Assembly: GCA_963575745.1 (NCBI GenBank) | Contig: CAUYUJ010007418.1 | Coordinates: forward strand, 10,001-46,949 | Direction: 5' to 3' | Length of the DNA stretch: 36,949 bases | Origin: Prorocentrum cordatum | Lineage: Eukaryota; Sar; Dinophyceae; Prorocentrales; Prorocentraceae | Shown: positions 28,206 through 36,280 of the stretch, in pieces | Numbering within the stretch: position 1 is the stretch's first letter | Layout of the letters: every line of letters starts with the position of its first letter | Position numbers and translations under genes: made by a program | Notes under the pieces: generated by a model | Told to the model about the DNA's origin: nothing | What the model saw: only the letters and a program-made list of their open reading frames with translations | Database searches by the model: none

Positions 28206-28450
28206 CAAAAAGTGCTTGAGAGCTCCCGGCGTTGCCGCCTCCTCTCTGAGGAGGAAAAGAAACACACAGACACAATTAATCCTCGATTCCCCAGAAAATA
28301 TGGGAAAATATGGGAAGTGGGGGTGAAGACAGAAACCCAGAAAATATGAGAAAATATGGGGAATATGTTTATTTGTGTGTATTTATTTGTGTGTCCTGGG
28401 GCCCCTTCAAAAAAGTCCTTGAGAGCTCCCGGCGTTGCCGCCTCCTCTCG
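28206..28450 (+). mobile_element. Repeat B, copy 2, between ~42-bp direct repeats
   Basis: AAAAAGTGCTTGAGAGCTCC, then CGGCGTTGCCGCCTCCTCTC (28207-28247) recurs at 28407-28447 with one substitution in CTTGAG's leading base (GTCCTTGAG). Between them lies a full repeat B (AAGAAACACACAGACACAAT ... GGGGCCCCTTC). The pair spans exactly the element. Confidence 0.85.
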
Positions 28451-28479
28451 CCGGGCGCCGTCGCCCGGCGGCTTTTGCT

Positions 28480-28560
28480 CTGGCCCGCGGGAGCCTCACG
28501 GGCCGATGCGGCTCGAAGGCTGGCGCAGGAAGCTCGGGCCTGAGGCCCATGGTTGCGGTG
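28480..28560 (+). repeat. Repeat G, partial copy
   Basis: GGAGCCTCACGGGCCGATGC, GGCTCGAAGGCTGGCGCAGG corresponds to the middle part of family G. Confidence 0.5.
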
Positions 28561-28785
28561 TGTTCGCGAGCTGGCAGCGCGTCGCGGCGTCGGACCCCAG
28601 GGTGTGCATGCGCTTGCTCCGGTCCTGGCCGGGCTGCCCCTGGGCCCAGGCTCAGCGCGCACGCTCCCCGCCTGCCCAGGCCGCGAGGGCGCCCGCAGGC
28701 AGGGCCCTGGGCCCAGCAGAGGAGCCTGGCCAGGGCCCGTGCGCGGGCAGCACCGCTGGCGCCCCCCCCCCCCCCCCCCCCTCAG

Positions 28786-29359
28786 GAGCACCGCGGGCTT
28801 TCTGCTGGCCAGCAGCCCCAGCGCCTCCTCGGGCGGGCCCGCAGACGGGCCCAGCCCCTCCCGCCCAGACCGGCCCCTGCGGTTCCCCCTCAGCTACCGG
28901 GAGCGCCTGGACGCGACGTCGAGCGCCTTTGCCTCGCAGGTGGCGGGGCAGCTGGAGCAGCAGGAGAGCGAGCAGAGGCTCGCGGAGTCCCTCCGGCACG
29001 ACGCGGGCCGCCTCTCGCTGACGGAGCCCGGCAAGGCGGGCGGCGAGGCGAGCGCCGACCCCGCGCCAGCGCGGTTGTCGGACGATGAGATCGTCAGGCC
29101 CCTCTCCCAGCTGCCGGACCCCCAGGTCGCGAAGGAGAGCATGGCCGCCTTCTATCTGCCCATCGAGCCGCTGCTGTCGATCGAGAAGCTCTTCGGCGAC
29201 AAGGAGAGCGACGAGCGCGAGCAGGCCGCGCTGAGGACCCGGGAGGCCGCCAAGAGCGTGCTCAGCGCCGGAGACGCGGCGCCGCCTGCCCGCCCGCACG
29301 GCGCGGATGCTGCCAAGGATGGGCGCAGCCCAAAGATGTTGCTGCTGCGTGTGCGTTAG
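28786..29359 (+). CDS. Gene X, terminal exon (unknown family)
   Basis: A run of 20 C (28762-28781) and CTCAG| make a strong acceptor. The frame opens STAGFLLASSPSASSGG. It then reads FPLSYRERLDATSSAFASQV, AGQLEQQESEQRLAESLRHD and, after a variable linker, ESMAAFYLPIEPLLSIEKLF and GDKESDEREQAALRTREAAK. It stops at TAG 29357-29359. Nearly all of about 190 codons end in G/C, the longest convincing coding run in the window. The Glu/Gln/Arg-rich parts should be helical, perhaps coiled coil. No catalytic motif, signal peptide or membrane segment. No family recognised. Confidence 0.65.
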
Positions 29360-29520
29360 TCGTCGTCGCTGCCCCCGTCGTTGTCGTCGCCGTCGTCAGC
29401 AGCCGTCGTGGTCTGTCGTCCTCGTCGTCGTCGTCGGTTTCGGCGTCGGCGTCGGCGTCGGCAGCGTCGTCAGTCGGCATCGTCAGTCGTCCTCGTCCTC
29501 GTCGCCGTCCGATCACGCTG
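29360..29520. repeat. GTC/CGTCGT trinucleotide array in the 3' flank of gene X
   Basis: Begins directly after the stop codon (GTCGTCGTC) and runs about 160 nt, so it would be the start of the 3' untranslated region. Confidence 0.85.
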
Positions 29521-29767
29521 TCGATCGGCGCGGTGGCGGGCGCTTCCTGGCCATGCCGCTCGGGAAGCGATCCGCAGTAAGATCTGTGCGCTGCATGTTC
29601 GTGTCGGACATGCGCTTGCAACGGCAGCGCATATAGTACGAGTACAGTCAGACCGCGTAGCAAGGATGAGCGACGTTCCAAGGCTGCCCTTGCATCCTTC
29701 CCCTTCGGCCCATCCTTGGCCGCGTTCGCTGGCCGAGCCCCGCCTCGCAAAGTGCGGACATTCGAAA
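29521..29767. other. Unassigned intergenic sequence
   Basis: No shared repeat or biased frame seen. Presumed spacer between gene X and the exons from 30083 on. Confidence 0.3.
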
Positions 29768-29905
29768 ATCAAAAGACGCCAGAACATAAACTTTTGGCGC
29801 TCCGCGCAGAGCGCGCCAATGGCGGCGCCAGAGGCGCGGCCAGGGGCGCCCAGCGCGGATCCAAGAAATCCGCGCGGAGCGCCAAAAGTTTGTGCTTATG
29901 GCGTT
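29768..29905. mobile_element. Inverted-repeat element A, copy 3
   Basis: CATAAACTTTTGGCGCTCCG at the left faces CGGAGCGCCAAAAGTTTGTG at the right. Inner parts CCAAGAAATCCGCGCGGAGC and GGCGCCAGAGGCGCGGCC follow copy 1 and copy 2. It has the cleanest outer arms of the three copies and lies outside any visible exon. Confidence 0.85.
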
Positions 29906-30082
29906 GTTCGCCTAGACATGGCCTTGAAAGGCCCCTTGCATCCTGATCGCGCGCACTGATCCTATACGAGTCTACCGCTTCTCCTCCTGCGTCGATTCCG
30001 CGTCGACCAGCGTCACCTGGCGTCGATCCGCGAGAGCCGACCAGATGGTGCGGGAGGCGCCCGTGAGCTGCCACCGAAACAG

Positions 30083-30295
30083 GACGCGGCCACGGTGCCG
30101 GCCGCCCGCTCTTCCGCGCGGGGCTCGCCCGGCGGGCTCGCGCGCCAGGCGCTCAGCTGCCCCGCGCTGCCGCGCGAGCCGCCGCGCGAGCGACGGCGCG
30201 GCGCCGCCGCGCGCGCCGAGCGCCCCCCGGCGGCCGCCACTTCGCCCGTGGTGCGCACGGTGCTGCCGGGCGGCTGGACGTGCCAGGAGCGAGCA
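30083..30295 (+). CDS. Gene Y, exon candidate 1
   Basis: The acceptor CGAAACAG|GAC ends at 30082, phase 0. The frame reads DATVPAARSSARGSPGGLAR, then QALSCPALPREPPRER and ends VVRTVLPGGWTCQERA before GCA|GTGGGG (30296). Dominated by G/C-ending codons. Ala/Arg/Pro-rich with no recognised domain. Confidence 0.4.
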
Positions 30296-30302
30296 GTGGG
30301 GA

Positions 30303-30430
30303 AGCTCCGCCTCCTCCTCCTCCTCCTCCTCCTCCCTCCTCCCTCTCCTCCTCCTCCTCCTCCTCCTCTCCTCCTCCTCCTCCTCTTCCTCCTCCTCCTC
30401 CGCCTCCTCCTCCTCCTCCTGCCCATACAG
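30303..30430. repeat. TCC array ending in a splice acceptor
   Basis: About 120 nt of (CTC)n followed by TGCCCATACAG|GCCTACAGC. The arrangement copies the one upstream of the cupin exon at 20318 (TCC array, short spacer, CAG|GCCTAC). Confidence 0.85.
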
Positions 30431-30479
30431 GCCTACAGCAATCGGCGGCGAGCGAGGGGGGGTGGGGGGGGGGGGGCTG

Positions 30480-30650
30480 GGAGGAGAAGAGCTCTTCTCA
30501 GAAGGCGGCGGGTCTTCTCAGAAGCTCCCGCGCCCTCGCAGTCCGTTTCTTCGGGGAGGGCTCAGAATATTTCTCAGAATACCCGGGGTCGTCCGAGCCT
30601 TCCGAGAAGGCCCGCCCTTTCTCATTTCCCCCCGGGCGCGCCGCCTAAAC
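30480..30650 (+). repeat. Interspersed repeat H, copy 2
   Basis: CTCTTCTCAGAAGGCGGCGG, TCTTCTCAGAAGCTCCCGCG, TTCTTCGGGGAGGGCTCAGA, CCGAGCCTTCCGAGAAGGCC and CCCCGGGCGCGCCGCC align with 27075-27252. Confidence 0.75.
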
Positions 30651-30839
30651 AAGAATGTTCTAAGAGCCTTCTGCGGTTTGCACGAAGTGTTCTTAAAACA
30701 GCTCTGGCTGAGACAGTTTGGGTTCGATCGCTTCGCGCTTAGACAGTCTTGGCTTGTTCGATTGGCGCCATGCTCTGAGAACCTTGTTTTGCGCCCAGTG
30801 CATTCACTCGTGTGTCCTCAGAACATGTCGTGGTAGGCT

Positions 30840-30970
30840 ATAGAGGAGCCTGAGGTCCGCCGCAGCGAAAAAATGCAACAACGTGAAAAATACGCCCAGA
30901 GCCCCAGACCCCATCTTCCTGAATCTGCAAAGCGAGCCAGATCGCTTCGCGAGGGCCCCGGGCCCCGAGG
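30840..30970 (-). repeat. Repeat G, inverted copy
   Basis: On the reverse strand: GGGCCCTCGCGAAGCGATC, TGGCTCG, GGGGTCTGGGGCTCTGGGCG, TTGTTGCATT and GGACCTCAGG follow the order of the 20443-20617 copy. Confidence 0.65.
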
Positions 30971-31039
30971 CAGAGCGCAAACGCCATGGGGTCGACACCG
31001 TCGCGACGCCGGGACCTCAGGGAGTGCCGGTGCCCAAAG

Positions 31040-31276
31040 GAGGCGGTGCAGAAGAAGCCCGCGGGGTCCCCCTGGAGGCAGGCGGGGGCCACGCGGCCCG
31101 GCGCGGGCGCGGGCGCCGCTCCGCGGCCCTCCGCGGCCCGCGGCCCGCTGGGCGGCTCCGCGAGCGGCGCGCTGGGCGCCGCACGGGGCGCCCTGGGCGC
31201 GGGCGACGCAGAGGCCCGGCCGCGGCTGGCGGCGGGCTTGCCCGAGCTCTGGGAGGGGCGCTCGGGGCTGGCGTCG
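31040..31276 (+). CDS. Gene Y, exon candidate 2
   Basis: CCCAAAG|GAG opens a phase-0 frame reading EAVQKKPAGSPWRQAGATRP, a long Gly/Ala-rich stretch, then ARPRLAAGLPELWEGRSGLA. The donor TCG|GTGCCT is at 31277, also phase 0. About 79 codons, nearly all G/C-ending. The Gly/Ala segment looks like a disordered linker. Confidence 0.45.
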
Positions 31277-31329
31277 GTGCCTGGAGGGCGCCAACCCCTG
31301 GGACCCGGGCGTGGCCACTCCTGTTCGAG

Positions 31330-31490
31330 CCGGGCGTTTCTTTGTGTTTTGTCTGTGTTCGGGCCCAGGGACCCTCGCAGATCGATCCGGCTCGAAAAAT
31401 GGCGCGGATAGCTGGGTTCTAAGGCTCCAGTCGTGAGTTTCTAGGGTGTTGCAACATCTTCGCTACGTCGGATCTCAGGGACCGTGCGGC
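31330..31490 (+). repeat. Interspersed repeat G, copy 4
   Basis: TTTTGTCTGTGTTCGGGCCC, AGGGACCCTCGCAGATCGAT, CCGGCTCGAAAAATGGCGCG, TTCTAAGGCTCC and TTGCAACATCTTCGCTACGT, CGGATCTCAGG. Confidence 0.75.
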
Positions 31491-31665
31491 CGTGGGGAAA
31501 CGGGTCCTAAGGGAAACGGGTCCTAGGTTTTCGCCGTTTTCGAGCTCGGTGGCTTCCACGGGCCCTGGGACCGTCAAAAGATGATTTAGGATGATGTTGT
31601 GGTCTTGGGGTAGGCCCTGGGGCCCAGGACCCGTTTCCCTCAGGACTGGTCTCCCCCCTACTAGA

Positions 31666-31950
31666 ATGGAGGGCGCCGACCGTCTGTCCGTCGGCCAGCT
31701 CAGCTCTGAGCCTCCCAGGTGGGGTCCGAGCAAACGGAGTCGGAGGATCGCGCCGCATCGCCGATGCATCGCCGGCGCGGCTCGATGTGGAGCCAGAAGT
31801 TTCCCACGCCGACGGCGCCGATGCGTCGCCGATGTCGCCGATGCGTCGGCGATGCGGCGCGATCCTCCGACCCCATCTGCGCGGACAACAGTTGGGAGGC
31901 GTCTGTGGAGGGCGCTGATCGCGGGACCGTCGGCCAGCTCGGCGCACGCT
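31666..31950. mobile_element. Element C, copy 3, with ~40-bp flanking direct repeats
   Basis: The core 31720-31890 has GTCGGAGGATCGCGCCGCAT at the left and GCGGCGCGATCCTCCGACCC at the right. Flanks TGGAGGGCGCCGACC...GTCGGCCAGCTC (31671-31707) and TGGAGGGCGCTGATC...GTCGGCCAGCTC (31911-31947) are direct repeats. Confidence 0.75.
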
Positions 31951-32344
31951 GCCGGCACGTGCGAGCACGCACCCCAGAGACACGTTGGCCTACTTGGTTG
32001 TTTCAGAACGTCGAGTACGGATCGACTAGAGAATTAAGTTACCCCAAAATTCAGTGTTTCGTCGAATCTACGAGAAATGCGCACAGCGTGTTGTAGATTC
32101 TATAGGCTTACGCCACATCCGCCGACCCCTCATCTTGGCGGTCTTGCCGGAACCTCGGGTTCACAGCCCGCAGTTGCCAGGCGTATCAGTGCGGCGGCGC
32201 GTGCAAGAGAAGACTACCGACGTCGGCGTTCTCCGGGAACCCTGCCAACGTCGCACGCGATGCAAAAAAGGGCACCCTGATATGCAAGACCTGCAAATGA
32301 TGCCCAATCGGGGGCGCGCGTGCGGGGGAGGACAGGGGGGAGGG
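31951..32344. other. Unassigned spacer
   Basis: Plus frames 31719-32096 and 32054-32365 are open but without third-position bias or motifs. Confidence 0.25.
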
Positions 32345-32640
32345 GGAGAGAGGGATGGGGGGTGAGGCGGAGGATGGGGGGAGAAGAATCGGGGAGGAAG
32401 AGGAGGAGGCGGGGGAGGAAGAGGAGGAGTGGGCGAGGAGGAGGTGGAGGAGGAGGAGAAGAGGGGGAGGACGGGGACACAGAGACGAAACTCTGGGATA
32501 TGTGCTATTGGTTAGAAACTTGTTGTATGTGTATAGGGATCTCGCGGCACGCCTCTCGGGGACCTTTGGAAAGCAGTTTTGAACCCACCTGGCGGCCGAG
32601 GTGGAGGAGGAGGAGGAGGAGAAGGAGGAAGGGGACACAG
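32345..32640. repeat. GGA purine arrays
   Basis: GGGAGGGGGAGAG, then (GGA)n to about 32480. A non-repetitive stretch (32480-32600) follows, then (GGA)n at 32600-32640. Both are followed by GACACAGAAAC- or GACACAGAGAC-type sequence and by CTCTGGGWTATG, so the two arrays are a duplicated module. Confidence 0.7.
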
Positions 32641-32674
32641 AAACAAGGCTCTGGGTTATGGGTTTTGGGTTAGG

Positions 32675-33780
32675 GCCGTCTTGCACCAGCTTGGGACCAA
32701 TTTGGAGACAGGTTTTGCCGTCTTGGGGTCGTCTTAGGCCGAATTGGGAGGCGTCCTGGGCCGTGTTGGGATTCTCTGGGGCCGTCTTGAGGCCCTCTTG
32801 GGGCGCCGTGGGGCGATCTTGGAGGCTCTTTGGGCTACGTGAGCCGACGGAAGCCGGGAAAGGCAACAATTGCAAACATGTTCAACAACGCAATGGAAAT
32901 GTAATGAAATGCGTAATGTGCGCCTCTTTCAGATGTCCTGGGGGTCTTCTTGGAGACTTCGTGGGCGATAGTGAAAGCCTTGTCGGCCATCTTGAGGCCA
33001 TTTTGGGCCGTCTTCGAACGTTCTTGGGCCGTGTTGGAGCCATCTTGGGCCGTTTTGGAGCCATCCTGGGCCGTTTTGGAGCAATCTTGGCCTCGAGAGC
33101 GCGAATCATTTTTTTGTGCGCAAACGCAACCCCGCCACCGTGCCTGGGTTGTTGATATGAGACTTGTGCGGTGATCGTTGGGATCTCTTGGGGGGCTTTT
33201 CGCGGGACTCTTGGAGGCAGTTTCGAAGCCTCTTGGGGGCCGTTTTGGAGCCTCTTGGGGGCCTCTTGGGGCCTCTTGTGGGCGTCTTGGGGGCCTCTTG
33301 GGGCCTCTTGGGGCCTTCTGGGGCCGCCTTGGGGCGGAAGGCTCGGATTGTCGGTTCGGGCTCCCCCTCTTGGGCACCTCTTGGGGCCGTCTTGGGGCCC
33401 TCTTGGGCTGTCTTGGGGGCCTCTTGGGCCGTCTTGGCGCCCTCCTGGGCCGACTTGGGCGCCTCTTGGGGGCCTCTCGGGGCGGTCTTGGGGTGCTCTG
33501 GGACCGTCTTCAACGCCGTGAAGGCCGAGAAGTAGTATGTGATCAAAATGTACGTTTTCCCATAGGAATTGACGATTTTCGGCGCTTCGGCCCTTCTGAG
33601 GACTGCTCTTGGAGGCGTCTTGGGCCGTCTTGGAGGCCTCTAGGCTCGTCTTGGGGGCATCTTGGGCGTCTGGGAGCGCTCGTTTGGCGCCTCGGAGCTC
33701 TCGTGAGCCGTCTTGGAGGAGTCTTGGGGCCTTCTTGGCCCGTCTTGATCCCCTTTTGGGCCCAAAAGAGCCCCGTGGTG
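32675..33780. repeat. Repeat E, block 3
   Basis: Four sub-blocks (32675-32850, 32930-33100, 33180-33535, 33600-33770) of CTTGGGGCCGTC, GCCTCTTGGGG and CTTGGGCCGTCTTGG units, separated by short unique stretches. Frames up to 235 codons are repeat products. Confidence 0.85.
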
Positions 33781-33924
33781 CGCTCGTCTGCGGCCCGGGG
33801 GGGGGGGGTCAAATCTCCGGTTTGGGGTCCCAGGGGGGGGGTTATGCGTGTTGTAGATTCCCCGAATAAAATCTGGGGTAAATGAATGATGTAGTCGATC
33901 CCCTACTCGAGAAAGAGCTCCCCT

Positions 33925-34035
33925 AAAGTCTCGACCCCTTCCCTGGGGCTGGTTTTGCATCCAGGGTCGTTCTTGTTCTGTGCCCAGGCCCGGCGAGGCC
34001 CGCGAGGCCGAGGTCGGCCAAGCTCCTGCCGTCGC
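33925..34035 (+). repeat. Interspersed repeat J, copy 2
   Basis: AAGTCTCGACCCCTTCCCTG, GGGCTGGTTTTGCATCCAGG, GTCGTTCTTG and GAGGCCGAGGTCGGCCAAG align with 21715-21835. Confidence 0.75.
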
Positions 34036-34039
34036 GTTC

Positions 34040-34265
34040 TGTCTCCTGCGCGAGCACGTCTGGGTCCGAGCGGATGGGGTCGGAGGACCGCGCCACATCC
34101 CCGATGCATCGCCGATGCATTAGCGATCCATCGGCGATGCATCGGCGATGCCTCGCCGACGTCGGCGACGCATCGGCACCGTCGGCGTGGAAAGAAGATC
34201 GGACTCCGCATCGAGATCGGCCATCGCCTTGCGTCGTGTGCCTGCCACTGCGCGAGCACGTCTGA
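34040..34265. mobile_element. Element C, copy 4, with 17-bp exact flanking direct repeats
   Basis: The core about 34065-34195 begins GATGGGGTCGGAGGACCGCG and is full of CGATGCATCGGCGATGC dyads. CTGCGCGAGCACGTCTG is exactly repeated at 34046-34062 and 34248-34264. Confidence 0.75.
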
Positions 34266-34503
34266 GGCGGCGGCGTGCCTTGAGCTGGCCTGGTGCACGG
34301 TGGCGGGTACGCATGGGCTCCTGGGTCATGAATACACGCTGGAGGGATCGCATGCATACCTTTCGAAGACCATCTGCACTCTCCTTACTTTGTGTTGCCG
34401 TTGTTCGTGCTATTCGTTGTCCTTCCTTGCTCTCATTTTGTTTCCAGGCTCGGACCGGCGATCGGTTGTTCCTGATATACACTTGGGGGTGGGCGCCCTG
34501 CAG
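34266..34503. other. Unassigned, probably intronic
   Basis: No repeat or biased frame. Ends in GCGCCCTGCAG, a possible acceptor for the next exon. Confidence 0.3.
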
Positions 34504-34831
34504 AGCGGGGGCCGGCGGGGGAGGCGGCAGCGCGGAGGCCAAGGCAGAGGAGGGCGGAGGAGGAGGAGGAGGAGGAGGAGGAGGAGGAGGAGGGAGAGGA
34601 GGGAGGAGGAGGGAGGAGGAGGAGGGAGGAGAGGAGGAGGGAGGAGGGAGGAGGAGGAGGGGGAGGAGGAGGAGGAACAAGGTGCGGGACCTGCTGGACG
34701 GCTACGCCGCGAACCCGCTGGGCGCCGCGGCGCGTCCCCCGGGCGGGTGCGGGGCGACAGCAGGGGCGAGGCCTGGGGGCGGCGCGGCGGCCGCTCTGCA
34801 GGACAAGCGGCGAGCCCGCGCTCGAGGCTCT
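34504..34831 (+). CDS. Gene Y, exon candidate 3, with embedded GGA array
   Basis: The frame reads AGAGGGGSAEAK to 34543 and, after a (GGA)n array (34544-34681), VRDLLDGYAANPLGAAARPP and ALQDKRRAR. Codons on both sides end in G/C and share one frame. Two explanations fit. The array may be translated as Gly/Glu/Arg repeats. Alternatively it is a short 138-nt intron (AAG|GCAGAG to ACAAG|GTG, phase 0). The 3' donor is uncertain (TCT|GTGTTC near 34832). Function unknown. Confidence 0.45.
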
Positions 34832-34857
34832 GTGTTCCGAGTTTCGAGTTCGAGGCT

Positions 34858-34970
34858 CCTCCTCCTCCTCCTCCTCCTCCTCCTCGCCCTCCTCCTCCCC
34901 CTCCTCCTCCTCCTCCTCCTCCTCCTCCTCCTCTGTCCTCCTCCTCCTCTGTCTCCTCCTCCTCTTCGTG
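34858..34970. repeat. TCC pyrimidine array
   Basis: (CTC)n directly downstream of exon candidate 3. Complementary to the GGA array at 34556-34680. Confidence 0.95.
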
Positions 34971-35017
34971 GAGCATGGCAGTGCAACGCCAATGATTCCG
35001 ACGCCATGCAAATTCTC

Positions 35018-35165
35018 AGATCCTGGCGATGCAATGTGTTCGAGCCTGACGTTTTCCCCTTTCATGTTCGGGCCCAGGGAGCCTCGCAGATCGGTCCAGC
35101 TCGAAAAATGGGGCTCAAAGATGGGGCCTCCGGGGCTGCGGCCGCGATGTTTCGCGATGGCGTAA
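35018..35165 (+). repeat. Interspersed repeat G, copy 5
   Basis: TCTCAGATCCTGGCGATGCA at the left, then TTCGGGCCCAGGGAGCCTCG, GCTCGAAAAATGGGGC and GCGATGTTTCGCGATGG. Ends just before exon candidate 4. Confidence 0.75.
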
Positions 35166-35177
35166 CTTCTGCTCGAG

Positions 35178-35310
35178 CCGCGCTTCTCGGGCGTGCTCGT
35201 CGGTTCCCAGCGGCTCTCCAGCCGCGGGGTGCTCTCCCTGAGCTGCGCCTCGCCGATGGGCGTCCCGGGGGCGCCCGTGCCCGGATCGCCCCGAGCGGCC
35301 GCCGGAGATT
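35178..35310 (+). CDS. Gene Y, exon candidate 4
   Basis: After CTCGAG| the frame reads PRFSGVLVGSQRLSSRGVLS, then LSCASPMGVPGAPVPGSPRA, with almost all codons ending in G/C. An in-frame TAA at 35163 requires the exon to begin after it. The donor is not evident. Family not recognised. Confidence 0.4.
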
Positions 35311-35334
35311 CGAGCTATGGCTCCCGAAGACCAA

Positions 35335-35400
35335 GCTCGGCGGCGCGCCGAGGGGGGGGAAGCGAGGGCACTCGGAGAGGCCGTCCTCGGTCTCGGGGAG
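35335..35400 (-). repeat. Repeat H, short inverted copy
   Basis: On the reverse strand GAGTGCCCTCGCTTCCCCCC followed by GGCGCGCCGCC matches the right end of 27075-27252. Confidence 0.55.
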
Positions 35401-35404
35401 GCTC

Positions 35405-35585
35405 ACATCAGGAGGGAAAGAAACACACAGACACAGTGAATCGTCGATTCCCCCGAAGATCTGGGAAGATATGGGAAGTGGGGGGGGGGGGAAGGCAAAA
35501 GCCCAGAAAATATGGGAAAGTATGGGGAATCCTTTTATTTGTGTGTATTTATTTTTGTGTGTCCCGGGTCCCCTTCCTTACAGGG
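35405..35585 (+). repeat. Repeat B, copy 3
   Basis: ATCAGGAGGGAAAGAAACAC to GTCCCCTTCCTTACAGG. Its centre GGGAAAGTATGGGGAATCC varies from copy 1. Ends with an acceptor-like CTTACAG|G. Confidence 0.85.
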
Positions 35586-35645
35586 CTGCGCTCGGAAGGC
35601 GCGGGGGCTTCTGAGGCGCCTTCCCCGCCCTCTGGGAAGGCCTGC
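35583..35645 (+). repeat. Repeat H, partial copy between two repeat B copies
   Basis: CTCGGAAGGCGCGGGGGCTT, CTGAGGCGCC and CCGCCCTCTGGGAAGGCC resemble family H. Confidence 0.45.
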
Positions 35646-35679
35646 TGCCGGCGCCTCCATTTGTTCGAGGCATGGATCA

Positions 35680-35850
35680 GGAGGGGAAAAAACACACAGA
35701 CACAATGAATCGTCGATTCCCAGGAAAATATGGGAAAATATGAGAAGTGGGGGGGAAGACAAAAACCCAGAAAATATGGGGAAATATGGGGAATCGTTTT
35801 ACTTGTGTGTATTTCTTTGTGTGTCCTGGGGCCCCTTCAGCATGGACCCC
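35680..35850 (+). repeat. Repeat B, copy 4
   Basis: ATCAGGAGGGGAAAAAACAC to TGGGGCCCCTTCAG. Two B copies in direct orientation 275 bp apart. Confidence 0.85.
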
Positions 35851-35854
35851 CCGA

Positions 35855-35965
35855 GGTTTGGACCATGTCCCAAGGAACCGCTTTTTATCCTGGGTTGTTT
35901 TTTGACGGCCCTGGGGCAGGTCGAGGGCCCTCTGAGGCCGAAAATTGGCAGAAGCCGGCCGCTCC
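35855..35965 (+). repeat. Interspersed repeat J, copy 3
   Basis: GAGGTTTGGACCATGTCCCA, CCGCTTTTTATCCTGGGTTG, GACGGCCCTGGGGCAGG, GAGGCCGAAAATTGGCAGAA and GCCGGCCGCTCC. Follows repeat B copy 4 directly. Confidence 0.75.
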
Positions 35966-36199
35966 GATTCTGTTCGGAGCATCGGATCTCTGGGTGACGA
36001 CTAGCACCAATTGACTTCTGTGGCCCCCATAATCCTCGGAGTGAACCTCTTCTCGGGGGGGGCTACGGGCACGCGTTGTCGGATTAGGGTCCCCGCTCGA
36101 ATAGAGCCCCCCTCTGGAGTCCGGCTTTTCGCACCCATAATTGCCCTGCCCTCCCCCATTCCTCCTCCCTAAAGGTTTGAGCGTGTGTTATTCTTTCAG

Positions 36200-36280
36200 C
36201 ACCCTGGGCCCGCCTTTCTCCAGGAGCGCCCAGACTCACGTGGCCTGTCGGGGTTCCTGGAGACCTACGTGGAGCGGCAG
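36200..36280 (+). CDS. Gene Y, exon candidate 5 (27 codons)
   Basis: The acceptor GTTATTCTTTCAG| ends at 36199 and the donor CGGCAG|GTCGGG starts at 36281; both are phase 0. Reads HPGPAFLQERPDSRGLSGFL, then ETYVERQ. Joins exon 6 in frame. Good splice context at both ends. Confidence 0.6.

Noticed and set aside
30260-30445. Split WW domain (LPGGW before, YSN after the TCC-array intron)
   Set aside because: The spacing from Trp to Tyr is too short once the only GT donor is used, and the second conserved Trp and Pro are absent.
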